Of a stretch of DNA of 64,000 bases, positions 23,574 to 35,496 are shown piece after piece. The stretch's first letter is position 1, and every line of letters begins with the position of its first letter. The stretch is from Cryptomeria japonica (taxonomy: Eukaryota; Streptophyta; Pinopsida; Cupressales; Cupressaceae). Location: the NCBI RefSeq assembly GCF_030272615.1, contig NC_081414.1, positions 762,545,648 through 762,609,647 of the forward strand. The letters run 5' to 3'. The translations under genes and the position numbers were made by a program. The notes below the pieces were generated by a model that saw nothing but the letters and a program-made list of their open reading frames with translations, had not been told where the DNA came from and did no database searches.

Positions 23574-24098
23574 ATGCAAAAGGGAATACTCAAGGTGTTC
23601 AAGGAATTGCCAGCGATCTCCAAAGCCCTTCACTTCGCCACACTAAGGAACCACAAGATGACAAAGAAAGGCGATGCCAGCATTTCAAGGAAAGGTACAC
23701 CATCCATCCAGCACATCAAAGACAAAGGAGGTCAAAGCAAGGGTCCGTTGAAGAAGCAGATAGTTTCAGAAGAGTTAATTAAAGTTTAGCTTCTCAACAT
23801 CATCAAATTGAACATCAACCAAGTTACAAGTGTCAGACAAGGTGGAATCCCAGTCATCACTCCTCCAGTCGGATTGGTCCACCTCAGCGTGTCCAGATTC
23901 AATGTACCTAATTTACCGGAGACGACACAAAATTCGAGGCACCTACCCCCACTTCCTATTGGTCCTCACTCCTGGTATGTAAATTTCTCATTGGCTAGAG
24001 GAAGTTTGTTGTAACAAACCCTGATTAGGGTTTCTATCTTGTAATCCTAGCCTTTGATTCTAAGTCAATCAGAGCCGTCTATTTGTAAAGGGTTTCTC

Positions 24099-24106
24099 TA
24101 TATAAG
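24099..24106 (+). promoter_or_regulatory. Putative LTR TATA box (copy B)
   Basis: TATATAAG within CTATATAAGCCCTGACTCC. It is conserved with copy A and lies about 0.88 kb before the LTR end. Confidence 0.6.
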
Positions 24107-24990
24107 CCCTGACTCCTCATTTGTAAAGGTGAATAGCTAGTTAATAGTTAATAGTTGGCTGATAGAGAATAGATAATAGTGAATAGTCAGAGAATAGGAA
24201 ATAGTTAGAGTAGAGTAGAAAGAGAAGACAAAGATTGTTGCCAAGATGTTGTTGTAAAGGACTTGTAAACTTCATTGAAGAAATGGTGAATTCTATGGGT
24301 CGATTCAACAATTTGCATGGTCTCTATACTTCTCAAATTTGATTTCATGTTATTGGATGAGTGGAAGAAATGTGTATGATCGATGGTGAAATATGTATAT
24401 CCATACTACTAGCAGTTTGTTGATTGCAGACTTGCCTTGTATAGTCAACTGGAATCATTCAGCTTAAGCTTAACTTCAATTGTCGCTTCTTCATTGATAT
24501 GCATCAGCGTGATGGTGTCCATGCTTGTAGCGATGATCTGAACATCATAAAGCTTTCCTCTGAAGATCGCACTAACCTTGTGGAGATGGTCCTGGGATGT
24601 CAAAGCAAGACTTAGTTAGAATTTCATCAAAGGTCATTCATTGCTCTTACATTCTTAGTATTAGAAATAGATCCCGTTTCAACCTTTCTCCTTTTTCCTT
24701 TTTTTTTTCAAAATCAACGGCCAGTAAAATCTCACATTCTAGCAATATCCAAAGCAAATTAGACATTCAGGTCATCGAATGTAAGTCCCCTTGTGATTCC
24801 AGCAAAATCACATCATACTGCGAGAAGCTTATCCACACGTAGAGACACTACATACAAGAACCTTGGAGTTACTCCGATTGATCCTTCGGCGAGATCTTCA
24901 GCAGTCGGGAAACTTTGTCCAAGAGAGGATAAGATACCTTGGTATTTTATTTTGTGTTCGCATGTGCATAAAAAACACATCAACACAACC

Positions 24991-25831
24991 CCAATTGAAA
25001 CAAGATATATGAAAGATATGTCATGCAAACCTTTACAAGTTAAACTACAACATCAATCTGATTTGATCTTCCTCAAACCATATGATTTGATCTTCTTCAA
25101 ACCATTCTCACAGTGTGTATATGATCTTGACTCACACACTTAAATAAATCTATGCTACCCTAATTGAGTAGATAGCTCACACAACTTTTGTCACATTTGC
25201 TAACATCTATATATTGGAACGAACCTAGATGAACATTATATATGCATTCCAATATTAATTACATTCCCATGTTGGCCTAGAGCGTGTTTATAATACCCTC
25301 AAATCAGCCATAAGCAATTTCTTTTAAACAAAACGTATAGTTGGTTCGATCCTAAAGCTCACACGTTACTTAGGAGTGGAGACACACTGCATTACCAACA
25401 AACTCGATTAGTTACAAAAACCTCCACATGCTTCCTTCGATTGGCGCCTCTAGCACAATCATCAAAACATCAACATAATCGACAAACAAGCATAATGGGC
25501 ACATTGTCTTTTCTAACTTTTTATCTGCTTGACCAAATCCTCCAAAACTCTAGAATATCAATCTTCATATGCAACTTTACTTACAAATCACAAGCCATAA
25601 CACAACTGTGACAAAATGTGGAGTGAAACACCATGATAGTGCAACTAGATGCACATATTGTTTATGAGCCACAAACCTTAGAAACTTCAAATACTTCTAG
25701 AACTTAGCAAATATGTTAGACAATCGACAAACAATGATGTTGAAATATCATGATAACAATAAGAGATCTTATCCAATAATGCTTGACATCAATAACATAG
25801 ACAACACCTTTGACATTAATGACAACACTAT
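24991..25831. other. Unassigned stretch, probable LTR remnant
   Basis: No coding potential. Read on the minus strand, its far end is TGTTGTCATTAATGTCAAAGG (plus 25807-25827), which resembles the start of copia-type LTRs such as that at 18973. It may be one LTR split by copy B (left part in 21290-21505), but no matching target duplication was found. Confidence 0.35.
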
Positions 25832-26945
25832 TGTAATAACTTGAAAATGGTCATCCAAAACCATGGGCCCCTAATCTCAACTAATGTGCTTAAATTCAAT
25901 AAAATTCATCAGGGTCCTGAATCAAATAATCAATTTAAATCAATCATGAGAGCCTGATTAATTAATTCTTAAGGTATAAAAATGCAACAAGACAATTACA
26001 ATTAATTAAAATCTCATGTAATTAATTGATGAAATTCAAAATTCAAAATATAAAATCTTTTTAAAATCCAATATCTCATTTATTTAATTAAATATCTTTT
26101 TTCATATTTAATAAATAAATAAAAATTGCCATAAATCTTCAAAAAATGAAACAAATCAAGAAAGAGGAATTAATTTGAAAAATTAATTGGAAATTATGAG
26201 CACAAAAATTCAAAAAAGGAAACAAATCAACTCAACTCAAGAAAAATGGAAAGAATCTGAGTTACTAATTTGAACTCAATCTTATCTCTCCAAAATGGAA
26301 TTAAATTGTCCAATCAAATCATTTCATCTGGATTGTGCTTCCTTCGAATTGATCTCGACCGTTCATTAAAGATCAATCCTGACCTTTGGTCTCCCTCTTG
26401 ATTTTCCTATAAATTTAGGCTCTCATTCTTCAATCAAGATCAGAGAATTTTGCATCGTTATTATGCTAATATTGTGTTGTAGGTTATCTATCGAGGAAAT
26501 TTTGAAAAAGCTTTGCACAGTTAATTCCTCAATCAACTTAGTTTTCATTTAGCTTTCATTTAATCTTAGAATCATTTAGATTTCTAGTTCATTAGCTTAG
26601 ATTCATTTCTCTTATCTAAATTCAATTTCTTGCATATAATCTAGCTTAGCTTCATTTAGAGCTGTGATCATTTAGCTTGATCATTTCGCTTAATCAATTA
26701 ATCTTGTATTTAACTATTAATTTTGCATTCACCTAGTTGCATGCATTTAAAAAATCCTCCGTTTTAGTGTAGTCTAGTCACTGGATAGCTTAGCAATCTG
26801 AGAGCAATCCACACTCACACTTTCTAGGAGGCAATAAACCGACTTGCAATGGATTTCATTTTGATGTTTTTGATTAACTAATCCATGCAAATAATGGTTT
26901 ATTGAACTGTTTGTGCCTTTGCAGGTTCCCCAAATTTCACACACA
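25832..26945 (+). repeat. 5' LTR of the gypsy element
   Basis: 1114 bp. A TATA-like box CCTATAAATTTAGGCTCTC lies at about 26406, with the same block in the 3' LTR (about 45584). Starts TG and ends CA. Confidence 0.92.
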
Positions 26946-26949
26946 TTTC

Positions 26950-26979
26950 TGGTGCCCAACGTGGGGCTCAAACCCATGA
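26950..26979 (+). promoter_or_regulatory. Primer-binding site, tRNA-Lys-like
   Basis: TGGTGCCCAACGTGGGGCTC begins four bases after the LTR. It and the following ten bases closely resemble the complement of the 3' end of plant tRNA-Lys, through the T arm. Confidence 0.7.
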
Positions 26980-27085
26980 ATACAAGATTTCTAATGTTGC
27001 TTGAACAAATTTAATGTTTGGTTTTTATAACTAATAAACATGTGTTAAATTTGCAAATAAAAATCTTTCTTTTTGCTTTTTCTTC

Positions 27086-27450
27086 TGTGATAGTAAAAAA
27101 TGGTCTCTGTTCGGAGGGCGTAATGTTTTTTTGAACTGTTGGATATAAGCCAATTTTTGATATGTTGTTTCAAACCAAGTTTTCTACATTTTCACCGATG
27201 CGATTTTCTTAATTTTGTCTGGTTTGAAAGTTATGAATGACAGAGTGCAGTACTATCATTTTACTTATTCTTCTGTGATAGTAAAACATGGTCTCTGTTT
27301 GGAGGGCATAAATTTTTATTGAACCATTGGATCTAAACAAATTTTTTATATGTTGTTTCAAACCAAGTTTTCCACATTTTTACCGAAGAGATTTGCCTAA
27401 TTATGCTGGTTGGAAAGTTATAAATGACAGAGTGCAGTACTATCAAAACT
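27086..27450 (+). repeat. ~186-bp tandem duplication in the gypsy leader
   Basis: Units begin near 27086 and 27272. Each has TCTGTGATAGTAAAA, GGTCTCTGTT.GGAGGGC, ATGTTGTTTCAAACCAAGTT and ATGACAGAGTGCAGTACTAT. Confidence 0.75.
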
Positions 27451-28066
27451 ATCATAACTAGGATAGTCATAAAAATGGAAGTTCTTGTTAGATTAGTTTA
27501 ATTTATAGTTTGTATGCTAGAATTTTTTTTTGATGATTTTTTTTAATGTTATTTTGACAACTAATTTTGGGCTTTTAATGTTTGCAGGTTCGCTTGACAA
27601 AGAATTCAATCATTAAACATATGCTTGCCAAAAATTATCAACTCGAACTATTGATAACTTTGTTTTGCAGGTTGCCTCGGGAGATACAAACAAACATTCT
27701 GTCTTTTTAATATTTTTAGGAACACTTCAATTTCTATAAGGGAAAGAACTTTGTTTTATGTGTTTTTGGGAAAAATCTAGAGTAGGAGATTATTCTCTTG
27801 TCCATTCGGATAATCAAAAATCCAGACCTTGAGGTTTTTTCTATTAGAGTTGGAGATCTGTTGATACCTTTAGAGGGTCTGTCTCTTGAGAAGCCCCTAA
27901 GGCTCGGTGAGAGGGAACGACCCAAGTGAGTCTGGCCAAAGGCAGGAATCCAACTCACTATAATAAAACGCTTCTGGGGTGAAAGTCCCAGGAGACAGAA
28001 TAATCGGTGGCATTGCTTCATTTATGTGGAGTGTCTCATGTTGAGCATCTTGTAGGGCCTTGTGGT

Positions 28067-28139
28067 CTAAATCACGCTTGCGTGACTACATGGTTTCAAC
28101 ATCCTGCTGGGTTTTGTATCTAAATCACGCTTGCGTGAC
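28067..28139 (+). repeat. Twin 14-base perfect palindromes in the gypsy leader
   Basis: CTAAATCACGCTTGCGTGAC occurs twice, 53 bp apart. Each contains TCACGC-TT-GCGTGA (28072-28085 and 28125-28138). They lie between the primer site and gag. Confidence 0.8.
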
Positions 28140-29884
28140 AGTCAGATGGTCCTTCTGAACGAAACCTTTACTACAAATTTTAGGTAGAAGCTACTTGACT
28201 CACCTCCGATAGGAGGATAATCTTTGTGCAAGGGGATAGTTGGTTTTCCCTCAAGATTACTCACCATATCGTGCCCTCATCACCATTTGGAGTCGGCTAA
28301 TACGGTGTTGAGAATCCATTGCGTGAGACTTGGCGACCATATTCTGACTAGCTATTGGGTGTGTACCTAGGTTGCAGGCAAAGGTTTTCCTTCTTAACCA
28401 ATTTCCATAGGGTTAGCGTGTTGTGCTTGATATCATTTTACACCTAATGTTTGTTGTGCTTTTCATCCCTCAAAACAGTTGAAACAAAACCTCAAGGCAA
28501 TCAGAAACATCAAATTGAAACTGAAAGACAAACTGAAAACCATGTTAGTGATCAAAACTCTGTCAAAACTCGTCCTAGGTCATTCCTAGGTTGTACGATC
28601 CAACAACAAGTCAGCGTTTTGTCATTCTGGTCAAATTTAAACTCGTACGATAAAACATCACTATTGCCAAATTGTCGTTCTAATCAATACCTCTGTTGTC
28701 CTCGTTGTCCAAGCATCCTCTTGTCTGCCATAGTCAGTATCTGTGTCTGATCGAGTATCAATATCTCATATGTCCAATCCTCAAGTGTTGAGAAGAAGAA
28801 GCCTCAATCCAGAGGCTAAACTGAAAAAGAAGCATCCTAGTCCTAGGCAAATCTATAAGAGGAGAAAGTTTTAATACATCAACCGTCAACTCTTCTTGTC
28901 GCATAGGGTGTTCCTAAGACATATGCAGTTATACCTTCAAGGGAAATCTAATGAATTTAACGAAGAACCCATGAGAAGTAGGGCTTTCGCTCAGAAATCC
29001 GCATTCAACTATCGCTTAAACAAGGGAGGGAAGATCAATCCTGCTCTATTTCCAGAAGTTTGCATCACTCACAACAAGGCTCAACTTGAACCTCCAACCC
29101 CTGAGAGAGAGAAAGAAGTCGATTTGCCCTTCGTAGGACAAGAATTCTACTAAGATAACTACCTTGTCCACTTTTGTGTCCAAAATCTATCTGTGTAATC
29201 TTAGCCTCTATTAAGCTCATTGATCTTCATTCTTCAACAACAAACATAGAATTAAACTGAGAAAACTTGGATCTCGAGCAAATTGCTTTTTGATAACACA
29301 GCCTTGTGGTAGTGCTGTGCAATTTTATTGGTCACATCCTAGCTAGTTCATCAATCAATCATCAAATCAAACCTTGATCTTCTTGATCATCTTAGGTCAC
29401 ATCTTAAACAAGATAGATTTTTCTCGAAACTAGATTTTGACCTCATCTCTTTATCTGAACATCACATTGAACAAACTAGCTTTGATTCGATCTTGACTTC
29501 TGCATCACCTCCTATATCAGTCAGATCAAGTTGGCCATGCCTGTTGGAACCAGGTCTCACACAATGTCTTACATCAACAATTTGTTTGAAGATTCTCCAG
29601 TCTTTGACGAGCCACTACATAACACAATGTCGGCCTTCAATAGAGATACAACTGACTATCGATTTGACACAGACTATAATAACGTAAGCAACCATGAAAA
29701 ATGACAATGGTAGTTCATATAGTGATTTCGAGATCAAGGAAACAAATGTCGCTAATTGCATGAATGACAGAGGCTTTAGGAGAATGATGAAGGTTATCTA
29801 GAAAGAGAAAAAGAAGGGCACTTCCTAGAGCTGGCAAGACAAGGAGCGAAACTTCTTGCTGATTTTAATGTACAAAGTATCATT

Positions 29885-31143
29885 ATGAATGAAGAGGAAA
29901 CACCAATAACACTAATGGCTAAACAAATGCAAGCCCTGCAACGTGAAATTCAAGAAATGAAAAACAAGGACAAGGTTTCGTCACCATACTCATTGGATTC
30001 GATTTGCCCCTTCCCTTTTGACAAAAATCTTTGCATGCCTCCATTTCCATCTAGGACCGAGATACCGAAATTTGACAAATACGATGGAAACTCGGATCCC
30101 CAGGACCACGTTAGAGAATTTTGTGCCCTATGCATGGAATTCATGCATGAACAAACTTACCTCATGTGCCTTTTTCCGAGGAGTCTGGGAGGACATGCCA
30201 TGGAATGGTTCTCAAAGTTGCCAATTGGAATAAAAACATTTGAGGAGCTGGTTAAATTGTTTTTACAACAATATGTTTACAACATTCGCAACCTAGTCAC
30301 CATGCTCGACATATGCAATGCAAAACAAAAAACAAAAAAACAGAACCATTCCTTACTTTCCTTCAATGATGGAGGAGAATTTTCTCTAGATATCCAAGAC
30401 CGATCCCAGAATCAGAGAAAATGGAGATTTTCATCAGCACTTTAATACCTAAGTTGACTACTGGAACACAAGCGCTTAAGGTTGCTAAGAATGCAACAAA
30501 ACATACCTCGAGCAAATGGAACAACTTTTTGAAAAACAAACCTTGGGCTCCAAAACCAAAATGGGAGTTCACTCCTTTATGAGAGCCATACAAATTAGTG
30601 TTGAAAACATTATTGCCCAACAATTTACTCACTTTACCAGACAAATCAAAATCATACGATCCAGAAGTCAAACCAAAATGGTGGAGAGAAAATGAATATT
30701 GTGAATACCACATGAACAAAGGACATGCTACCAACAACTGTATGAAGTTAAAACGTGAGATCCAAGATTTAATTGATGGTGGTAAAATAGTTATTGACAA
30801 TCACGCAACAAACTCAGATCACAAAGTGTTCAAAGACCCCTTTCCCATCTATGAGAAAGGAGATTCCTCAAAATCTAAGGAAGGAGCTAAAATCAACTAC
30901 ACTTATTTTAATAAGGACAATGTCATTCACATGATCGAACCAACTGGATCAGAAAGTTGTAATGTGATCATAATCAAAGACAATCATGACAAATCAAAAT
31001 CTACTAATGTCCTAACCCGAGCTCAAGGTAAAGTGACCTTCAAAGGAGTTGCCTCTTCTTCTACCAATCAACCCACGTCATCAAATGGACAAAAATATTC
31101 AAAGAAACCAACTACCAACATGACCAAACCCTTTTCATCATGA
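29885..31143 (+). pseudogene. gag: Gypsy gag, frameshifted
   Basis: The N-terminal half (29885-30445) carries the Retrotrans_gag core: IPKFDKYDGNSDPQDHV, then LFPRSLGGHAMEWFSKLP, FEELVKLFLQQYVYNI and LDICNAKQK. This matches capsid-like gag of plant gypsy elements. Near 30340 the frame shifts (an A-rich run AAAACAAAAAACAAAAAAAC is a likely indel site) and the homology continues in another frame with stops. The C-terminal part (30598-31143) holds EYCEYHMNKGHATNNCMKLK, the C-H-H-C-type nucleic-acid-binding motif of this lineage, followed by a Ser/Thr/Lys-rich tail. The product would form virus-like particles and bind element RNA. Confidence 0.85.
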
Positions 31144-31146
31144 CAA

Positions 31147-31704
31147 CCAATCTCATCAATTTCCTCCGGATATAGCATCTTAGAGCAACTTCAACGAAGA
31201 ACTGCTCAAATATCCATATTAGAACTGCTGAAAACCTCTCTTGTGCATAGGGAGATTCTAGACAAAGCATTGCTCGATACCAATGTTCCAAAAGACCTGG
31301 ACCTAAAACTATTTCAATCCATGGTGGGTCACTTAACTTCACCTCATTACCTATCTTTCTCTGAGGAAGATGATAACTCACTGAGTGATCCACATAATCA
31401 ACCCCTCCACATTGAAGTAATGATTCACAAACACCGCATCAAACATGTCCTGATAGATGGAGGCACTGGCTTGAATATATGTACCTTTGATTTACTCATG
31501 CAATTGGGTTTCTCAGAAAATGTCATTGATCCGAGGAAGAAAATCACAATAAAAGCTTATGGTGAAAAGGAAATAACTTCAAAAGGCTTAGTGCTCTTGC
31601 CGATCAGAGTGGGACCTGTTGAGAGAGACGTTCTTTGTCTGGTACTGGATATTCCACTATCCTACAACATACTGCTAGGCAGACCTTGGATACATGATAT
31701 GTAA
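31147..31704 (+). pseudogene. Gypsy aspartic protease domain
   Basis: The open frame from about 31243 to 31704 contains VLIDGGTGLNIC, an active-site position where the D-G-G triplet replaces the usual D-T/S-G, and ends YNILLGRPWIH, the conserved flap-to-C-terminus signature of retrotransposon proteases. It cleaves the gag-pol polyprotein. A stop at 31702-31704 separates it from the following frame, which resumes FPYNGVEVSV at about 31735; in the intact ancestor these were probably continuous. Confidence 0.8.
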
Positions 31705-31731
31705 GCAGTACCTTCCACATACCATCAATGT

Positions 31732-32616
31732 TTGAAGTTCCCCTACAATGGAGTGGAAGTGAGTGTCCTTGCTGATCCTAGCTATACTTGTAACACATTA
31801 AGGAAAGGGACTGATAATCTGGTGCCAAATAATAGAGCAACCTCAGAGATTCTTTTGAAAGAAATGGAACAAAAACTTAAAATCATTGGAGATGGCATGG
31901 GAGGATATCAAATAGAACCTGTTCTTACACTAACGACTCTTCCTCCATCACCTAAAGAAACAAGTAGACCCTTAGAATCAATGAGACCACAAACTGCACA
32001 AGAAAATATCATCTACAATGGGGCATTCATACAATCCTCAACATCACTGGCAGATGAAATGGAAGAAGCAACTATTCTAGATTGTCTCTACAGAGAAGAT
32101 AATGAAAATTCAGAAGTCCAATCTTATGAAGCTTATTCTAAATTGTATGAACGAGGTTTTAACATAATCCTCCGCATGGGATACTCAGGAGTAGGTCCAA
32201 TTGGCAGGAGACAACAAGGGATCACTGAACCTATTCACCTGAAGACAAAGGCAACAAATGATAAAAATGGACTAGGGTATCAAGCAAAAAGACCAGTAGT
32301 TCCAACAAGACAAGTTTGGAGGTCTCGTCAAACTGTAGAACAACATGATCAAAAGCACTCCAATAGACTACAGACTCAAGGGCAATATGAGACAACCCAA
32401 GAAGAGCTTGAAATTAAAAGAGAAGAAGAAGCTCACCAACAAGTTCACAATACACCTGCAATGGCAACACAAGAAGAGGTTCCAGTCAGTGAACAAGTAC
32501 AGAGGGCCAGGGAGATATTTGTACCATATGAGGTTCCAGTCTCATTCAGAGAAATGGTCCTAGAAGGAACTTCAGAAATCCCAAGTGACTATAACTGGTA
32601 TCTAGATCCACCATGA
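31732..32616 (+). pseudogene. Gypsy polyprotein segment with a G-patch-like motif
   Basis: The frame starts just after the protease. Residues ~137-180 read YERGFNIILRMGYSGVGPIG, then RRQQGITEPIHLKT and NGLGYQ. Spacing of glycines and the aromatic residue fits the G-patch RNA-binding motif (G...MGY..G.G.G....G......GLG). The rest is Gln/Glu-rich and probably disordered. It ends at a stop (TGA) with homologous-looking sequence continuing in 32676-33311. G-patch motifs next to protease are known in betaretroviruses and in some plant gypsy elements; the role here is inferred. Confidence 0.65.
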
Positions 32617-32675
32617 GAACCATCTAATGAAGAACATGTTGAAGAATACTATGATTATGACACAAACAAGAAGAA

Positions 32676-33616
32676 GTGGCTGTCAGAAGAGAAGAAACAA
32701 CTCCTAATCAAATTCCCAGAGCACAAATAATGAGAGGACCAATAGTTGAAGTCCCAGAGGAAATGAGAGAACAGGTGGAGAGATTCAGAGAGATGTTTGC
32801 ATCTCTAAATATTCCTGTCACATATACTGGATTGATGCCAGAGATTGACTCAGTAGCAGATTCAAATGAGTATGAATGGGGACCTCAACCATTATCAGAT
32901 GCTTCTACAGAAGAGAATCCTGAAGAGTTCATTGAGCCTATAGATGAAGCAAAAGCAACAACACATAGAAGACTACAACAAGAATTAGAAGAGGCCAGGC
33001 TACAAAGACAAGAGGCCTATGAGCATAAATTGAGACAAGGATCGACACAAGAAAATCTCTCACAAAATATATCTTCCCATGGATCTAGACAAGTCAGATA
33101 TGGAAACACAACTGAGGAGTTGGAAGCCAGCCAGACAGGACCTGTCATGAGTCCCAAGGAACTTGAATGGACATGCAGACAAAAACCCTCTGAGCAAGTA
33201 TGTCAGCTACAAGACATTGGAGAACCAGATCTAGAAGGAACCTGTAGCAATAAATATTTTTACATTGATGTTATCCATACCTATACAAATCAAAATTTTG
33301 ATGCTGAATGAACTGATGAAGACTCAGATGCTTCCTCCTATGACTCTAAAATAAACTATGTCTATGTGCTCAATATTGAACCATTTTCTGACGAAGTTGG
33401 TATGCCTCAACTCATAGTCCAATCTCAAGTGGTAGATGTGTCTGGTGGTAGGTCGTTCGGGTTGGGTTTTCACAACACTGATGTGGATTTTGATAACCTT
33501 GTTACTACTCTTCCTAGGCTAAATACTCTAAATCAACGCAATCTTCTAGGCTTCAACTTAGCATTAGAAGAAATGATGACATTACCGTTAACTTCTTTGA
33601 ACTTGTCAGATCTCTA
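32676..33616 (+). pseudogene. Gypsy polyprotein linker between protease and RT
   Basis: Two consecutive open segments (32676-33311 and 33366-33617) of low complexity, rich in Glu and Gln, without a recognised domain. The segment around EMREQVERFREMFASLNIPV may be a short helical region. They lie in the expected position of the linker before RT. Confidence 0.6.
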
Positions 33617-35496
33617 ATGCTTGTCCATCCTAAATTGATTGACCTTGCACTCCAAAGCCAGCCCATGAACCTACCAGTCTTCTCCGACGACCATACCCTA
33701 TCCTATTATCTGAATGCAGTTGAACCAATGGCCTCTTTCATTAGTAACCATAGTGAGAACATGACTGCAACAAACATCAAGTATCTTAGTCGCAAAAGTA
33801 AAAAGAAAAATAAAAGTTCTGATGGCGAAAACCACACTGTGGCGGTATCAGAACAAATAATAGTAAAAATAAAGGACATACCTAAGGGTGAAAACCTCTC
33901 CGAGGAACCTGAGGGTGAGATACTTGATATGTTGCCAAGACACTTCCAAGAAAGGTCTTCAATATTGATTGAACCAACTGAACCAATAAATATTGGAAGT
34001 CAAGAGACACCACATATCATCCATTTAGCTCAATCACTATCAGTAGAGGAGTTAAAATATTTCAACAACCTCTTTTCAGAGAAGAAGATCAACTTTGCAT
34101 GGACATACTCCGATATGCGAGCCCTAGATCCTGATCTCATTATGCATCATCTCTCTATTACACCACGAGTTAAACCGGTCAAGAAAAAAACTTGTAAGAT
34201 ACATCCTCATGTGGCGCTGCTAGTGAAGGCTGAACTCGAAAAGCTGCTCAAAGCAGGATTCATCAGAGCTATAGACTATGCAGAATGGATATCAAACATA
34301 GTACCTGTATCAAAGAGAGATAAATCTATTAGGGTTTGCACAGACTTTAGGCATCTCAACAAAGCGCGTCCGAAAGACGATTTTCCATTGCCCAACATTG
34401 ATATGATAGTGGACATGACTGCTGGATATGAGCTGTACTCATTAATGGATGGATTCTCTGGTTATAATTAGATCAAGATAGCTCTTGAGGATCAAGAAAA
34501 GATAGACTTCACATGTGCATGGGGAACCTTCTGTTGGAACGTCATGCCATTTGGACTAAAGAATGCAGGAGCAACTTACCAAAGAGTGGTTTCCACTATC
34601 TTCCATGATATGATGCACAAAAACATGGAAGATTATGTTGATGACACCCTAGTAAAGACCATGAAGAGATCCACACATATCCAAGAACTGGGCCTCATAC
34701 TAGATAGAATGGAAAGATTCAAGCTCCGACTAAATCCTAAAAAGTGTGCATTCAGAGTGACATCAAGGAAATTGCTTGGTTACATTATTTCAAAGAAAGG
34801 AATTGAGGTTGATCCTAAGAAGGTCTAATCCAAAATGGAAATGCCTCCGCCCAAAAACATCAGTCAAATGAGGACACTACATGGATGCCTACAATCAATT
34901 AGACACTTTATATCTCAGCTAGCAGACAAAGCTCAACCTTTCACAAGAGAATTAAGGAAAGGAGTGACATACAAATGGAATGAGAAATGTGAGCAACATC
35001 TTCAAAAAAGCAAAGAATTTCTTTACAATCCGCCTATTCTAATGTCGCCTATTCAAGGTAAACCATTAATTTTGTACATTTCAGCTACTGAGACATCGTT
35101 GGGGGCACTCCTTGCTCAGTAGGATGAAAAAAATAAGGAAAGAGCGATATACTATATTAGTTGAACATTAGTATTATATGAGAAACATTTTTCAATAATT
35201 GAGAAAGCTTGCTTAGAAGTGGTATTTGCATCACAAAAGCTAAGACACTACATGTTAGCTCTCTCCATCAATTTAGTAGCTAAGATTGATCCACTAAAAT
35301 ATCTTCTCAGTAAAGCTACCCTCACTCGTAGACTGGCTAAATGGGTCATGGTGTTGACAGAATTTGATATTGAATATGTGGAAAGGAAAGCTATAAAAGG
35401 GCCGGCCATAGCGGATCAACTTGCAGATGCTCCTCTAGAAGATGATCAACCCTTGAATATCGAATTTCCAAACGAATCAATTTTGCATCTCACTCA
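33617..35496 (+). pseudogene. pol: Gypsy reverse transcriptase and RNase H
   Basis: RT motifs in order: AGFIRAIDYAEWISNIVPV, RVCTDFRHLNKARPKDDFPL, YSLMDGFSGYN, then VMPFGLKNAGATYQR, EDYVDDTLVK (catalytic YVDD at 34634-34645) and LLGYIISKKGIEVDPKKV. The family is Ty3/gypsy; the MPFGLKNAGATYQR form is usual for Tat/Athila. RNase H follows from about 35070 with ILYISATETSLGALLAQ, IYYIS and EKACLEVVFASQKLRHYM. In-frame stops interrupt it at 34469 (within GYN.IKIAL), 34826 and 35120. The enzyme would copy element RNA into DNA. Confidence 0.92.

Larger units (their letters stand above)
21511..24985 (+). mobile_element. Giant solo LTR, copy B (3.5 kb), TSD CAACC
   Basis: It starts TGTTGCGACC and ends CACATCAACA, flanked by a perfect 5-bp duplication CAACC at 21506-21510 and 24986-24990. 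It is the same family as 12887-17269 in the opposite orientation. It lies in sense on the plus strand: U3 with the hairpin array (22033-23340), a 30-bp minisatellite (23489-23573), TATA box at 24099, then a 0.88-kb R/U5-like segment. No gag, pol, primer site or second LTR is present. It is about 0.9 kb shorter than copy A, partly because it has 8 rather than 11 hairpin units. Confidence 0.9.

Noticed and set aside
23429-23789. LTR ORF with SIIKDD repeats as an LTR-encoded protein
   Set aside because: The repeat is shared with copy A as DNA, but frames downstream disagree between the two copies.
21293-25827. A further solo LTR split by copy B
   Set aside because: The right end looks like a copia LTR start, but the best left-end candidate is flanked by GTAAA whereas the right flank is CTATG, so no target duplication supports it.
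30363-30800. Minus-strand ORF opposite gypsy gag
   Set aside because: Shadow of the gag frame, with no independent features.
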